A stretch of 34,987 nucleotides of DNA from Bacteroidota bacterium (GTDB lineage Bacteria > Bacteroidota > Ignavibacteria > Ignavibacteriales > Melioribacteraceae), in contig JAKAMT010000013.1 of assembly GCA_021812705.1 (NCBI GenBank), positions 1 through 34,987 on the forward strand, read 5' to 3'. The notes below the pieces were generated by a model. That model did no database searches. It was not told the DNA's origin and saw nothing but the letters and a program-made list of their open reading frames with translations. The position numbers were made by a program, and so were the translations under genes. Numbering within the stretch: position 1 is the stretch's first letter; every line of letters starts with the position of its first letter. Positions 24,670-33,237 of this stretch are shown here, one piece after another.

Positions 24670-27132
24670 ATGCCCGACAAAAAAAAATTATTTCGCAATA
24701 CTGTTTTAACTAACAGTCCTCTTAAAATAGTTCTTGTGTATTGTGTCTTCAGTCTATTGTGGATCCTTTTTTCCGACGATCTAATGTTTTCAATTTTTGC
24801 CACTCTGCGCGCTCATAAAATTATTTCTCTTTTAAAAGGCTGGTTCTTCGTCATTGTTACATCTCTTCTTCTTTACCGGTTAATTTCTTCTGCCATTCGC
24901 AAAACTATAGATGCCGAAGAAAAGCTGTTGGCGCTTGAAAAATACTCGCGAAATTTATTTGATAAATCGTCAATGGGATTGGCGTTAACCGCTTTCGACG
25001 GAAAATTTGTTGACGTCAATTATGCGTTCGCCGAAATAACCGGAAGAAGCGTTGAAGATTTTTTGAAAATAAATTCCGGTGATATTACACCCAAAAAATA
25101 TTCCTCGCTGGAAAAAGAGATAGTTGCCCTGCTCATGAAAAACGGCCACTACGGTCCTATTGAGAAAGAGTACATTCACAAAAAAGGACACCTGGTGCCT
25201 GTCAGGCTTCAAGGCTCACTGATTGAGAGAGGCGGTGAAAAATTCATCTGGTCCAGCGTAGAGAACATTACGGAGCAAAAAAAATCGGAAGAGCTTTTGA
25301 GCAGAACCCAAAAATTTTTGAATGAATTCATGAATCATACACCGGCGGTTGTCTATGCAGCAGACGCCGATGGAAAAATTATTTTAACGAATAACCAGTT
25401 TGAAAGCGTAACCGGTTCGGTAAAAGAAAAGATTATAGGCAGCACGCGGGAATCATTTTTGCCTCCGGAAATTGCCGCCGAGCACAGGGCAAATGATTTA
25501 AATGTAATCCGGTCGAAAGAGGCCATTACTATTGAAGAGACAAATATTCAGCAGGACGGGCTTCATTACTACATTTCATCCAAATTCCCGCTGACGGACA
25601 GCAAAGGGAATGTGTATGCCGTAGGCGGTATTTCCACGGAAATTACTGAACGAAGAAAATCCGAGGAGGCCTTAAAACTTTCGGAAGAAAAATTTCACAA
25701 GGCGTTCCAAAATTCGCCCGATGCCATTATGATCTCCCGGATGTCGGATGGCGTTTTTTATGAGGTGAATGAAAACTTTTATAAAATTTCCGGATATACC
25801 CGCAATGAAGTAATAGGTCATTCATCAACCGAAATTAATTTTTGGCTCTCGCCCGAGGAGCGGAACAATTATGTTTCCGGACTTGTGCAGAATGGGCGGG
25901 TGGAAAACATGGAAGTCTCTTTTAGAACCAAAGATGGAAGTATAAAAGATTTTGTTCTTTCGGGCGAGGCAATTGACCTGAATGGAGAGAAATACATTAT
26001 TGGTACTGTCAGGGATGTCACTGAGAAAAAGTTAACAGACCAGATTCTTAAAGAGAGCGAAGAAAAATTCCGTAAAATGGTTGAAGAATTGCCAAGCGGT
26101 ATTATTATCATCAATCACGAAGGTACAATAATAGGATGGAATAGAGCGCAGGAAAAAATAACAGGTATTACAAGCGAAAATGCTATCGGCAAAACTAGCT
26201 GGGATTTGCAATTGTCTTTGATGCCTAATTCTATTGTGACGGAAGATCTTAGAAATTATACAAAAAAAGCCATTCTCGAACTCTTTACGGAGATTCCCAA
26301 AGATTACCTTAGGCTTCCGATTGAAAGAAAAGTTCAGCGCAGAGACGGTCGGCTGGTTACTATTGAGTCCATTGTTTTTATTTACAAAACAAAAACCGAT
26401 TCCATTGCAGTAACAATATCAACAGATATTACCGATAGAAAAAAAATAGAAGAAGATTTAAGGAAATCTCATTCGCAATTAAGAGCTCTAACTTCGCACA
26501 TCGAAAAAATCATAGAAGAGGAACGCGCCTCCATTGCAAGAGAGATGCACGACGAGCTGGGACAAATACTTACATCTCTAAAGATGAATATCGCATTTAT
26601 CAGAAAAGAGATTGAATCCGGCATATTGGAATCGAAACGGGAACATATGCTGAGTGAATTAATCGAGATCAATTTAAAGATAGATACCGCCGTCGCCCAA
26701 GTAAGAAGGCTTATTACACAACTTAGACCCGATATACTTGATAAATTGGGATTGCTGGCAGCTCTGGAATGGTATGCGGAAGAATTTAGCAAATCCTCAA
26801 AAATTAAGTGTGTCTTGAATTCAGAATTTGAAGAGCTCTCAGTAAACGCAGATAAAGATTTGGCAATTTTCAGAATTGTTCAGGAAGCAATGACAAACAT
26901 ACTAAAATATGCCAACGCAAAAATTGTAACTATCACTCTAAAAAAAGAGGGAGACGTTCTTCTGGTTGAAATTAAAGATGACGGCAGAGGGATCTCCGAC
27001 CTTGAGATCAAGGGGGATAAATCATTCGGGCTGCTTGGAATGAGAGAGCGTGCGGTTTTGATTGGCGGCACTATAGACATATACGGAGAATCAGGCAAAG
27101 GAACCACCGTTAAACTGAGAGTAAAACTTTAA
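24670..27132 (+). CDS. Membrane-bound multi-PAS histidine kinase of the NarX/HisKA_3 type
   Basis: An 820-residue kinase. Two transmembrane helices (about 17-35 and 53-72) enclose only a short loop, so sensing is probably cytoplasmic. Four PAS domains follow (about 88-203, 213-330, 337-453, 463-592). The HisKA_3 dimerisation region has EEERASIAREMHDELGQ with H627, and the ATPase domain has the N box around N743, DDGRGISD and FGLLGMRER typical of LuxR/NarL-partner kinases. This type phosphorylates NarL-family regulators, and one is encoded 76 bases downstream. The start at 24670 lacks a clear Shine-Dalgarno, and the 13 bases AGACTGACCGATG at its start recur at the nitroreductase gene start (31520). 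Confidence 0.93.
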   Translation: MPDKKKLFRNTVLTNSPLKIVLVYCVFSLLWILFSDDLMFSIFATLRAHKIISLLKGWFFVIVTSLLLYRLISSAIRKTIDAEEKLLALEKYSRNLFDKSSMGLALTAFDGKFVDVNYAFAEITGRSVEDFLKINSGDITPKKYSSLEKEIVALLMKNGHYGPIEKEYIHKKGHLVPVRLQGSLIERGGEKFIWSSVENITEQKKSEELLSRTQKFLNEFMNHTPAVVYAADADGKIILTNNQFESVTGSVKEKIIGSTRESFLPPEIAAEHRANDLNVIRSKEAITIEETNIQQDGLHYYISSKFPLTDSKGNVYAVGGISTEITERRKSEEALKLSEEKFHKAFQNSPDAIMISRMSDGVFYEVNENFYKISGYTRNEVIGHSSTEINFWLSPEERNNYVSGLVQNGRVENMEVSFRTKDGSIKDFVLSGEAIDLNGEKYIIGTVRDVTEKKLTDQILKESEEKFRKMVEELPSGIIIINHEGTIIGWNRAQEKITGITSENAIGKTSWDLQLSLMPNSIVTEDLRNYTKKAILELFTEIPKDYLRLPIERKVQRRDGRLVTIESIVFIYKTKTDSIAVTISTDITDRKKIEEDLRKSHSQLRALTSHIEKIIEEERASIAREMHDELGQILTSLKMNIAFIRKEIESGILESKREHMLSELIEINLKIDTAVAQVRRLITQLRPDILDKLGLLAALEWYAEEFSKSSKIKCVLNSEFEELSVNADKDLAIFRIVQEAMTNILKYANAKIVTITLKKEGDVLLVEIKDDGRGISDLEIKGDKSFGLLGMRERAVLIGGTIDIYGESGKGTTVKLRVKL

Positions 27133-27208
27133 GTTTGTTTTGCGCGTGGAACGTGTGGATTTTTGTTTCTTTCGAATATAAATTACTAGGGAATTAACAG
27201 CACCGGTT

Positions 27209-27841
27209 ATGATAAAAGTATTTATTGCAGATGATCATGCGCTTATCCGGGAAGGTGTAAAAAATCTGGTAAGCCAATCAAATGAGATACAGATAGTTGG
27301 TGAAACCGCAAGCGCTGTTTCATTAATCGAATCGCTGCGCAAAGTGAAATGCGATGTGCTGATTCTTGACCTGTCTATGCCCGGAAAACACGGCTTGGAC
27401 CTGCTGAAAGAAATTAAAATCATTTTTCGCGATCTCAAAATTTTGATAATGACTATGCTGCCGGAGGATCAGTTCGCAAAAAGAACTTTCAAAGCCGGTG
27501 CCGCGGGGTATCTTTCCAAAGAAAGCGCCCCGGATGAACTTATAAAAGCGATTATAAGAATCGCATCGGGTAAAAAATATATAACGCCGTCCCTGGCGGA
27601 ACTGCTTGCGAATGATCTGGACGGAGACTCGGAAAAACCGGTGCACGATCTGCTTTCCGACAGAGAATTTCAGATAATGAAAATGATTGCAGCCGGAAAG
27701 TCGCAAACCGAAATAGCGAACGAGCTTTCAATCGGCGTCACCACGGTTAATACTTATAGGGGAAGAATATTGAGGAAACTGGACCTTGGCTCAAACGCCG
27801 AACTTATCCATTTTGCCTATCGGAACCATCTAATCAAATAA
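27209..27841 (+). CDS. NarL/FixJ-family response regulator
   Basis: A 210-residue two-domain regulator. The receiver (1-120) has the acidic pair D8-D9, the phospho-acceptor D54 in LILDLSMPG, T81 in MTM and K103 in YLSKES. The C-terminal LuxR-type helix-turn-helix spans about 145-208 (LSDREFQIMKMIAAGKSQTE onwards), with the typical conserved Glu and recognition helix containing TTVNTYRGRI. It acts as a DNA-binding transcription factor after phosphorylation. It is almost certainly the partner of the HisKA_3 kinase just upstream; target promoters are not identifiable here. A good terminator follows seven bases after the stop. Confidence 0.96.
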   Translation: MIKVFIADDHALIREGVKNLVSQSNEIQIVGETASAVSLIESLRKVKCDVLILDLSMPGKHGLDLLKEIKIIFRDLKILIMTMLPEDQFAKRTFKAGAAGYLSKESAPDELIKAIIRIASGKKYITPSLAELLANDLDGDSEKPVHDLLSDREFQIMKMIAAGKSQTEIANELSIGVTTVNTYRGRILRKLDLGSNAELIHFAYRNHLIK

Positions 27842-27847
27842 AAATCC

Positions 27848-27871
27848 GTAGTATTTATACTACATTTTTTT
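27848..27871 (+). terminator. Intrinsic terminator after the NarL-type regulator
   Basis: GTAGTAT (27848-27854) and ATACTAC (27857-27863) form a perfect hairpin, followed after one A by T27865-27871. It separates the HisKA_3/NarL pair from the downstream receiver/kinase pair. Confidence 0.85.
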
Positions 27872-28015
27872 CATAACTATTCCTATATAGACAAAAATAT
27901 ATCTCTCCTATCTTTCATCAATAAATATTCCGGATACACTACTATTCCCTATGATTTTGGTTTAACCGAAGTTCAGAACAAAAAAAATTCATGATAAATT
28001 TTTGGAATAAATAAT

Positions 28016-28408
28016 ATGAGCATGGAAAATCTGAACACATCCCGCAAAAGACTTCTGATAGTAGACGACTCACTTGAAATTAGAAAAGGTCTTATCCGCT
28101 TCATCTCCGAAATACCGACTGTTAATATTGTAGGCGAAGCCGGCGATGCAGAGACAGCTTTAACTTTAGTGGAGGAATTAAAACCGGACTATGTAACGCT
28201 CGACATCAAGATGCCCGGAGAAGGGGGCATAATTACACTGACGGAGATTAAGAAAAGGCATCCTCAAATAATTGTTATGATGTTGACCAATTTTCCTTTT
28301 GATCACTATAGAAAAGCTTGCAAAAATGCGGGCGCCGATTATTTTTTTGATAAATCGCACGAATTTGAAGAAATGGTTAATACAATCAAAAATTTATCCG
28401 ATAATTAA
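28016..28408 (+). CDS. Stand-alone response regulator receiver protein
   Basis: A 130-residue protein consisting of one receiver domain with no output domain. The acidic pair is D17-D18 (LLIVDDS), the phospho-acceptor is D63 in YVTLDIKMPG, and the switch Thr (MLTN) and Lys (FFDKS) are present, so it should be phosphorylatable. Such proteins work by binding partners or as phosphorelay intermediates in the cytoplasm. Only 18 bases separate it from the large PAS kinase downstream, whose own receiver-like domain has lost the phospho-acceptor, so the two are probably one operon and one functional unit. ATG 28016 is used; a second in-frame ATG is at 28022. Confidence 0.93.
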   Translation: MSMENLNTSRKRLLIVDDSLEIRKGLIRFISEIPTVNIVGEAGDAETALTLVEELKPDYVTLDIKMPGEGGIITLTEIKKRHPQIIVMMLTNFPFDHYRKACKNAGADYFFDKSHEFEEMVNTIKNLSDN

Positions 28409-28426
28409 TTTTAATCTACAGGAAAG

Positions 28427-31400
28427 ATGGAAAAGGAATCAAAAAAAGTGGTGGAAGTTTTAATTATTGCCGACAAACCCGAAGAGCTTTCATCAATAAA
28501 AAAAAGCATGACCAACAATTCAGCGATGAAAATTAATTTACATCATTGCGATGATGTAAACAGTTTGATGCCATTCCTTTCATCCAGATCCGTTTCCCTC
28601 ATTCTTCTCTCCTTAAAATCAGATTCTAAAGAGGAATTGAGCAAAATTGAATTTATAAGTACCATTATTCCTTCATTGCCGATTGTGGCATTAATAGATT
28701 CAGACGATGATGAGTTCGGACTCCGGGTAATAAGCGCCGGAGCTGAAGAATATTTAATCAAGAATAAAATTGAAAAAGAAATTACAGCCAGAGCCTTCCG
28801 CTATGCAATTGAGAGGAAAAAAACATCTTTGCACGCCAGCGAGAGTGAGACCAAGTACAAAGAACTTGTAAATCTCTTGCCTCAGATCGTATTTGAGATG
28901 GACTTAAAAGGAGATATAACATTCGCCAATAATCTCGCATTTGAACTTTTTGGTTTTAGCAGCGAAGATTTTGCCGGACGATTTTCCGCGCTGGATCTTA
29001 TAGCCCCAAAAGATCGGCCCAGGGCTCTTGAGAATATTAAAAGGTCCTTATCCGGCGAAAAAATTAAAAACAACGAATATGAATTGATCGGTAAAAATGG
29101 AAAAACTATTCCCGCACTCATTTACAGTAAAGTGATATTGAGAGAGGGTAAACCCGCCGGATTGAGAGGCGTAATAATTGATATTACCGAACGGAAACAA
29201 GCCGAAAAACAGATACAATTTTCAGAACAGAAATTCAACAAATCCTTTTTTAACTCGCCCATCTCAATGACGCTTCAGGATGAAGACGGTCTATTCATAG
29301 ATGTGAACGATGCGTTTTTAGAAATGACCGGCTACACCCGGGAGGAAATTGTTGGATTTAAAGGACGGGACTTAAATCTCTGGGCAGACATTAACGAAAG
29401 AGAAAAAGCGCAGAGAGAACAGAATGCTACAGATTCATTAAAAAATTATGAGTTTCGTTTCAGAAAAAAATCGGGTGAAATTGGAACCGGAATTTTATGG
29501 ACGGATACATTCATTGTTGATAACGCCAAAACGGTTCTTTCGTCGACATTCGATATAACAGCAAAGAAAAGAGCAGAAGCCGCTTTGCTAAGCAGCGAAT
29601 TCAAATACACTAAAATTTTTAATGATGCTCCAGTTGGAATTTACCAATCAACTCTAGACGGGAAATTTTTACGCGTCAACGACCGGCTGGTTCAAATATT
29701 AGGGTACGGCAGCAAGGAAGAGCTTCTTCAATGCAATCTGGAAAATGACATCTATTTTGATAAGGAGGACCGGTTAAAGAGTATTTATGCGTATCAGAAT
29801 TCAGATGACTTTGCAGACATTGAACTGTGCTGGAAGAAAAAGGATGGCAACCCCGTGTGGGTGCAACTTACAGCAACGGGTTTTAAAGACAATAGCGGGA
29901 ATATTCTATACTTCGACGGTTTCATCAGAGATGTTTCTGAAAAACGAGAAGCCGAATTGAATTTGCGTGAAAACCAAAAATTATTAAGCACCGTCATTCA
30001 AAACATACCCGTCGGAATTTTTCTTCTGGATAACAAAGGTAAAATTGTTCATGCAAACAGCGCGGGTCAGCTTATTTGGGGCGGCGTTAAATATGTCGGC
30101 CCGGATAATTATGATGAATACACAGGGTGGTTTGCTGCCACCGGAGAAAGAATACAAAAAGATCAGTGGGGTGCTGCACGCGCAATTACTAAAGGGGAAC
30201 ATGTAATTAACGAAGAGATTGAGATCGAAACTTTTGAAGGAAAGAAAAAACTTATCTATCACTCCGCAGTGCCGATACTCAATTCCAAAAAAGAAATAAC
30301 CGGGGCTATAGTTGTTAATCAGGATATTACTCAGCAGCGGGTTGCAGACTTACAGGTGAAGCGCCTTTCACGTGCCGTTGAACAAAGCCCCGTTTCAGTT
30401 GTTATAACAGACACATCCGGAATGATTCAATATGTTAATCCTAAATTCGAGAAGGTAACCGGATATACTTTGGCTGAATCGATCGGAAAAAATCCCAGAT
30501 TTTTAAAATCAGGATATACTTCGCCGGCAACATACAAAGAGATGTGGGATACAATAAAAACAGGCAACGAATGGCGTGGGGAATTTCATAATATCAGCAA
30601 AAAGGGAGATAAATTCTGGGAACTCTCCGTAATTTCCCCAATCAGAAATTCCAGCGGAAAAATCACAAACTTCCTTGCGGTGAAAGAAGATATAACCGAA
30701 CAGAAAAAAATGACTCTTGAACTCATCAGCGCCAAAGAAAGAGCAGAACATTCTGATAACTTGAAAACAGAATTTCTGGCGCAGATGTCTCACGAAGTGC
30801 GCACACCGCTGAATGTTCTGCTAAGTTTTTCCACTTATATTAAAGATGAACTCGAGTCGAGACAGCATCTTACTGAAGACCTGAAAGGATATTTTAACAC
30901 GGTCTCCGAAGCAGGAAAAAGAATAATTAGAACTATTGAACTTATTTTGAACATGTCCGATGTAAAATCAGGGAGCTATGCTTATAATCCTGCGAAAACA
31001 GATATAGTCGGAGAAATTTTAAAGCAGGTCTTTTACCAATTTAGTCACATTGCCGAAGAAAAAAGTTTACGGTTCGAATTAATTCAAAACTGCGACATTA
31101 TTTATGCATTTGCCGACCATTATTCCGTTGAACAAATTTTAATTCAACTCATAAGCAATGCCGTAAAATTTACGGATTCAGGACACATTAAAATTTTCGT
31201 CAACAGGTCGGCCGCCGGCAGTTTGGAAATTAAAATTGAAGATACCGGCGTGGGCATAAGTGGTGAATATATGAATAAACTCTACACTCCTTTTTCACAG
31301 GAAGACCAGGGATTCTCCAGAACATTCGAAGGAAACGGATTGGGTCTAGCCCTTGCTAAAAAATATTGTGAACTAAACGGCATCGATATCCACGTTGAAA

Positions 31401-31456
31401 GCGAAAAAGGAAAAGGCACAACTTTCACACTCACCTTTCCTTCACTATCCAACTAA
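28427..31456 (+). CDS. Large histidine kinase: degenerate receiver, five PAS domains, HisKA, HATPase
   Basis: A 1009-residue cytoplasmic kinase. Residues about 8-130 form a receiver-like domain: VLIIADKPEE keeps one of two acidic residues (A15-D16), S62 replaces the phospho-acceptor Asp in LILLSLKS, and K112 of YLIKNK remains. This is a pseudo-receiver. PAS domains lie at about 137-258, 263-383, 388-508, 514-636 and 645-760. HisKA has H789 in FLAQMSHEVRTPLN, and the ATPase domain has N911, DTGVGI (939-944) and GNGLGLALAK (969-978), all intact. No transmembrane segments are seen. The N-terminal receiver is the input end, not a hybrid C-terminal relay. The stand-alone receiver upstream may be its partner. 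Confidence 0.92.
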   Translation: MEKESKKVVEVLIIADKPEELSSIKKSMTNNSAMKINLHHCDDVNSLMPFLSSRSVSLILLSLKSDSKEELSKIEFISTIIPSLPIVALIDSDDDEFGLRVISAGAEEYLIKNKIEKEITARAFRYAIERKKTSLHASESETKYKELVNLLPQIVFEMDLKGDITFANNLAFELFGFSSEDFAGRFSALDLIAPKDRPRALENIKRSLSGEKIKNNEYELIGKNGKTIPALIYSKVILREGKPAGLRGVIIDITERKQAEKQIQFSEQKFNKSFFNSPISMTLQDEDGLFIDVNDAFLEMTGYTREEIVGFKGRDLNLWADINEREKAQREQNATDSLKNYEFRFRKKSGEIGTGILWTDTFIVDNAKTVLSSTFDITAKKRAEAALLSSEFKYTKIFNDAPVGIYQSTLDGKFLRVNDRLVQILGYGSKEELLQCNLENDIYFDKEDRLKSIYAYQNSDDFADIELCWKKKDGNPVWVQLTATGFKDNSGNILYFDGFIRDVSEKREAELNLRENQKLLSTVIQNIPVGIFLLDNKGKIVHANSAGQLIWGGVKYVGPDNYDEYTGWFAATGERIQKDQWGAARAITKGEHVINEEIEIETFEGKKKLIYHSAVPILNSKKEITGAIVVNQDITQQRVADLQVKRLSRAVEQSPVSVVITDTSGMIQYVNPKFEKVTGYTLAESIGKNPRFLKSGYTSPATYKEMWDTIKTGNEWRGEFHNISKKGDKFWELSVISPIRNSSGKITNFLAVKEDITEQKKMTLELISAKERAEHSDNLKTEFLAQMSHEVRTPLNVLLSFSTYIKDELESRQHLTEDLKGYFNTVSEAGKRIIRTIELILNMSDVKSGSYAYNPAKTDIVGEILKQVFYQFSHIAEEKSLRFELIQNCDIIYAFADHYSVEQILIQLISNAVKFTDSGHIKIFVNRSAAGSLEIKIEDTGVGISGEYMNKLYTPFSQEDQGFSRTFEGNGLGLALAKKYCELNGIDIHVESEKGKGTTFTLTFPSLSN

Positions 31457-31529
31457 CACTTTCTAAAATCCGTTGTTTCATCTACGGTGCAGTTTTTTTA
31501 AATTGCCTGAAATATCTTGAGACTGACCG

Positions 31530-32198
31530 ATGACACCAAACAAATCCGGACCTATAAACGGTCGTGTAGTATTATCAGAAACTGAATTAATTAATAAGTC
31601 CGCAGATTTTAATTCATTCATGCAGAAACGCAGAAGCGTGCGCTCTTTTTCGGATAAAAATATTTCGCCGGAAATTATTAAAAATTGTATCCGCGCCGCG
31701 GGCTCGGCCCCCAGCGGGGCAAATAAACAACCATGGCAATTCGTAATCATCGGCGACTCAGCACTCAAAAGAAGAATCAGAAAAAAAGCCGAGGAGGAGG
31801 AGAGGAATTTTTATTCCGAACGGGCTCCTCAAAAATGGCTCGATGATCTTAAGCCGCTTGCAACAAATGCCGATAAACCTTTTTTGGAAGAAGCGCCTTA
31901 TCTGTTAGCGGTGTTTGAAAAAAAGTACGAGATGACAGGCGGCATTAAAAACATATCCTATTATTCAAAAGAATCTACCGGTATAGCAACGGGAATTTTA
32001 ATTGCGGCGATACACAACGCCGGACTTTCATGTTTGACTTATACCCCAAGCCGGATGAATTTTCTTAACGAAATATTGAACAGACCCGCGCATGAAAGAC
32101 CTTTTCTGATTTTGGCCGTGGGCTATCCTTCTCCGGAATACATTTATCCTGATATAAAAAGAAAAGGGCTGGACGATATTGCGTTATTTATTTTGTAG
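31530..32198 (+). CDS. Iodotyrosine-deiodinase-like FMN nitroreductase-family protein
   Basis: A 222-residue nitroreductase-fold flavoprotein. FMN-binding elements are KRRSVRSFSD (33-42) and SAPSGANKQPWQF (59-71). The lid region has E91, Y95 and K116, with the spacing (Glu, +4 Tyr, +21 Lys) of the substrate-zwitterion triad that defines iodotyrosine deiodinases. Other family matches are QKWLDDLKPL near 101-110, HNAGL, RPAHERP and VGYPSPE followed by PDIKRKGLDDI. Such enzymes reductively remove halogen from halotyrosines. The physiological substrate in bacteria is unclear. The N-terminal 30 residues also match the family, supporting ATG 31530. No signal peptide, so cytoplasmic. The mu-crystallin-like gene follows after 52 bases. 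Confidence 0.88.
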   Translation: MTPNKSGPINGRVVLSETELINKSADFNSFMQKRRSVRSFSDKNISPEIIKNCIRAAGSAPSGANKQPWQFVIIGDSALKRRIRKKAEEEERNFYSERAPQKWLDDLKPLATNADKPFLEEAPYLLAVFEKKYEMTGGIKNISYYSKESTGIATGILIAAIHNAGLSCLTYTPSRMNFLNEILNRPAHERPFLILAVGYPSPEYIYPDIKRKGLDDIALFIL

Positions 32199-32250
32199 AA
32201 AATTTATCTCTTTAAAAATAATTCCAAAATTTTAACGGATTAAAATTAAT

Positions 32251-33237
32251 ATGACAAAATTAATTTCCAGGGATGAAGTAATTAAACTCCTGAAGATGGC
32301 CGACGCAATTGAAATATTAGAGAAAGCGTTTGCGGATCTTTCCGATGGCAAAGCAGCGTTGCCGCCGCGCACCGCAATTCAAGTACCCGGATATAATGGA
32401 CTTGCGTTGTACATGCCGGGATATATAGAAGGAACCGGGGCTCTCGGAATAAAGATAGTGACGGTGTACAAAGAGAACTCAAAAAAATTCAATCTCCCCA
32501 CAATCCAGGGAACAATAATGCTTTTAGATGAAAAGAAAGGCACGCCCCTGGCAATTATGGATGCCGGATACCTGACGGCAATCAGAACAGGAGGCGTTTC
32601 GGGTCTGGCCACAAGTTTGCTTGCGCGAAAAAATGCTAAAGTTCATTCACTTTTCGGTACAGGCGGAATGGCAAGAGCACATGCGTGGGCAATTGATTCG
32701 GTCCGCGAGATAGAAAAACTTATTATTTTCTCGACAGATCCGCCGGAGGCGAAGAACTCTTTCAAAGACTCTTTGAAAGAAATTTTGAAATGTGAAATCG
32801 TAATTGCAGATAAAGCCGAGGACGCCGCGCGCGAGGCAGATATAATTACACTGATTACAACAGCGAGAAGTCCGGTTATACGCGGAGAATGGATCAAACC
32901 GGGTACTCACATTAACGGCGCCGGTTCGCACGAGCCGGAAGCCAGAGAAATTGACACGGAAACTGTATTGCGTTCAAAAATTGTATGCGATCTTGTGGAG
33001 GCGTGCAAACCGGAAGCGGGAGATTTGATTATCCCGGTAAATGAAAATAAATGGAGCTGGGATAAAGTGCATGCTTCCCTGGGCGACATAATTACAAAGA
33101 AAAAAGAGGGAAGATCAACAGACGAAGAAATTACACTCTTTAAAACAGTCGGCATTGCGATACAGGATGTCTCTGTTGCGCTTCATGTTTTTAATAAAGC
33201 GGTCGAAATGAAGGTAGGTACAGATTACGCTTTTTAA
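32251..33237 (+). CDS. Ornithine cyclodeaminase / mu-crystallin family NAD(P)-dependent enzyme
   Basis: A 328-residue Rossmann-fold protein of the OCD/mu-crystallin family. Visible elements are K68 in ALGIKIVTVY (substrate carboxylate), AIMDAGYLTAIRTGGVSGLAT (101-121), the dinucleotide motif FGTGGMA (135-141), GEWIKPGTHINGAGS (212-226) and the C-terminal FKTVGIAIQDVSVA. The Asp that cyclodeaminases use in the G-x-D-x-PG loop is replaced: here the loop reads GSHEPE with H227. This argues against true ornithine cyclodeaminase and for a ketimine or imine reductase or alanine-dehydrogenase-like role, as in mu-crystallin. It is cytoplasmic and probably co-transcribed with the deiodinase-like gene. 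Its stop codon overlaps that of the convergent outer-membrane gene. Confidence 0.88.
   Translation: MTKLISRDEVIKLLKMADAIEILEKAFADLSDGKAALPPRTAIQVPGYNGLALYMPGYIEGTGALGIKIVTVYKENSKKFNLPTIQGTIMLLDEKKGTPLAIMDAGYLTAIRTGGVSGLATSLLARKNAKVHSLFGTGGMARAHAWAIDSVREIEKLIIFSTDPPEAKNSFKDSLKEILKCEIVIADKAEDAAREADIITLITTARSPVIRGEWIKPGTHINGAGSHEPEAREIDTETVLRSKIVCDLVEACKPEAGDLIIPVNENKWSWDKVHASLGDIITKKKEGRSTDEEITLFKTVGIAIQDVSVALHVFNKAVEMKVGTDYAF

Noticed and set aside
28427-31456. Calling the large kinase a hybrid histidine kinase
   Set aside because: Hybrid kinases carry a phosphorylatable receiver; here the receiver-like domain is N-terminal and lacks the Asp.
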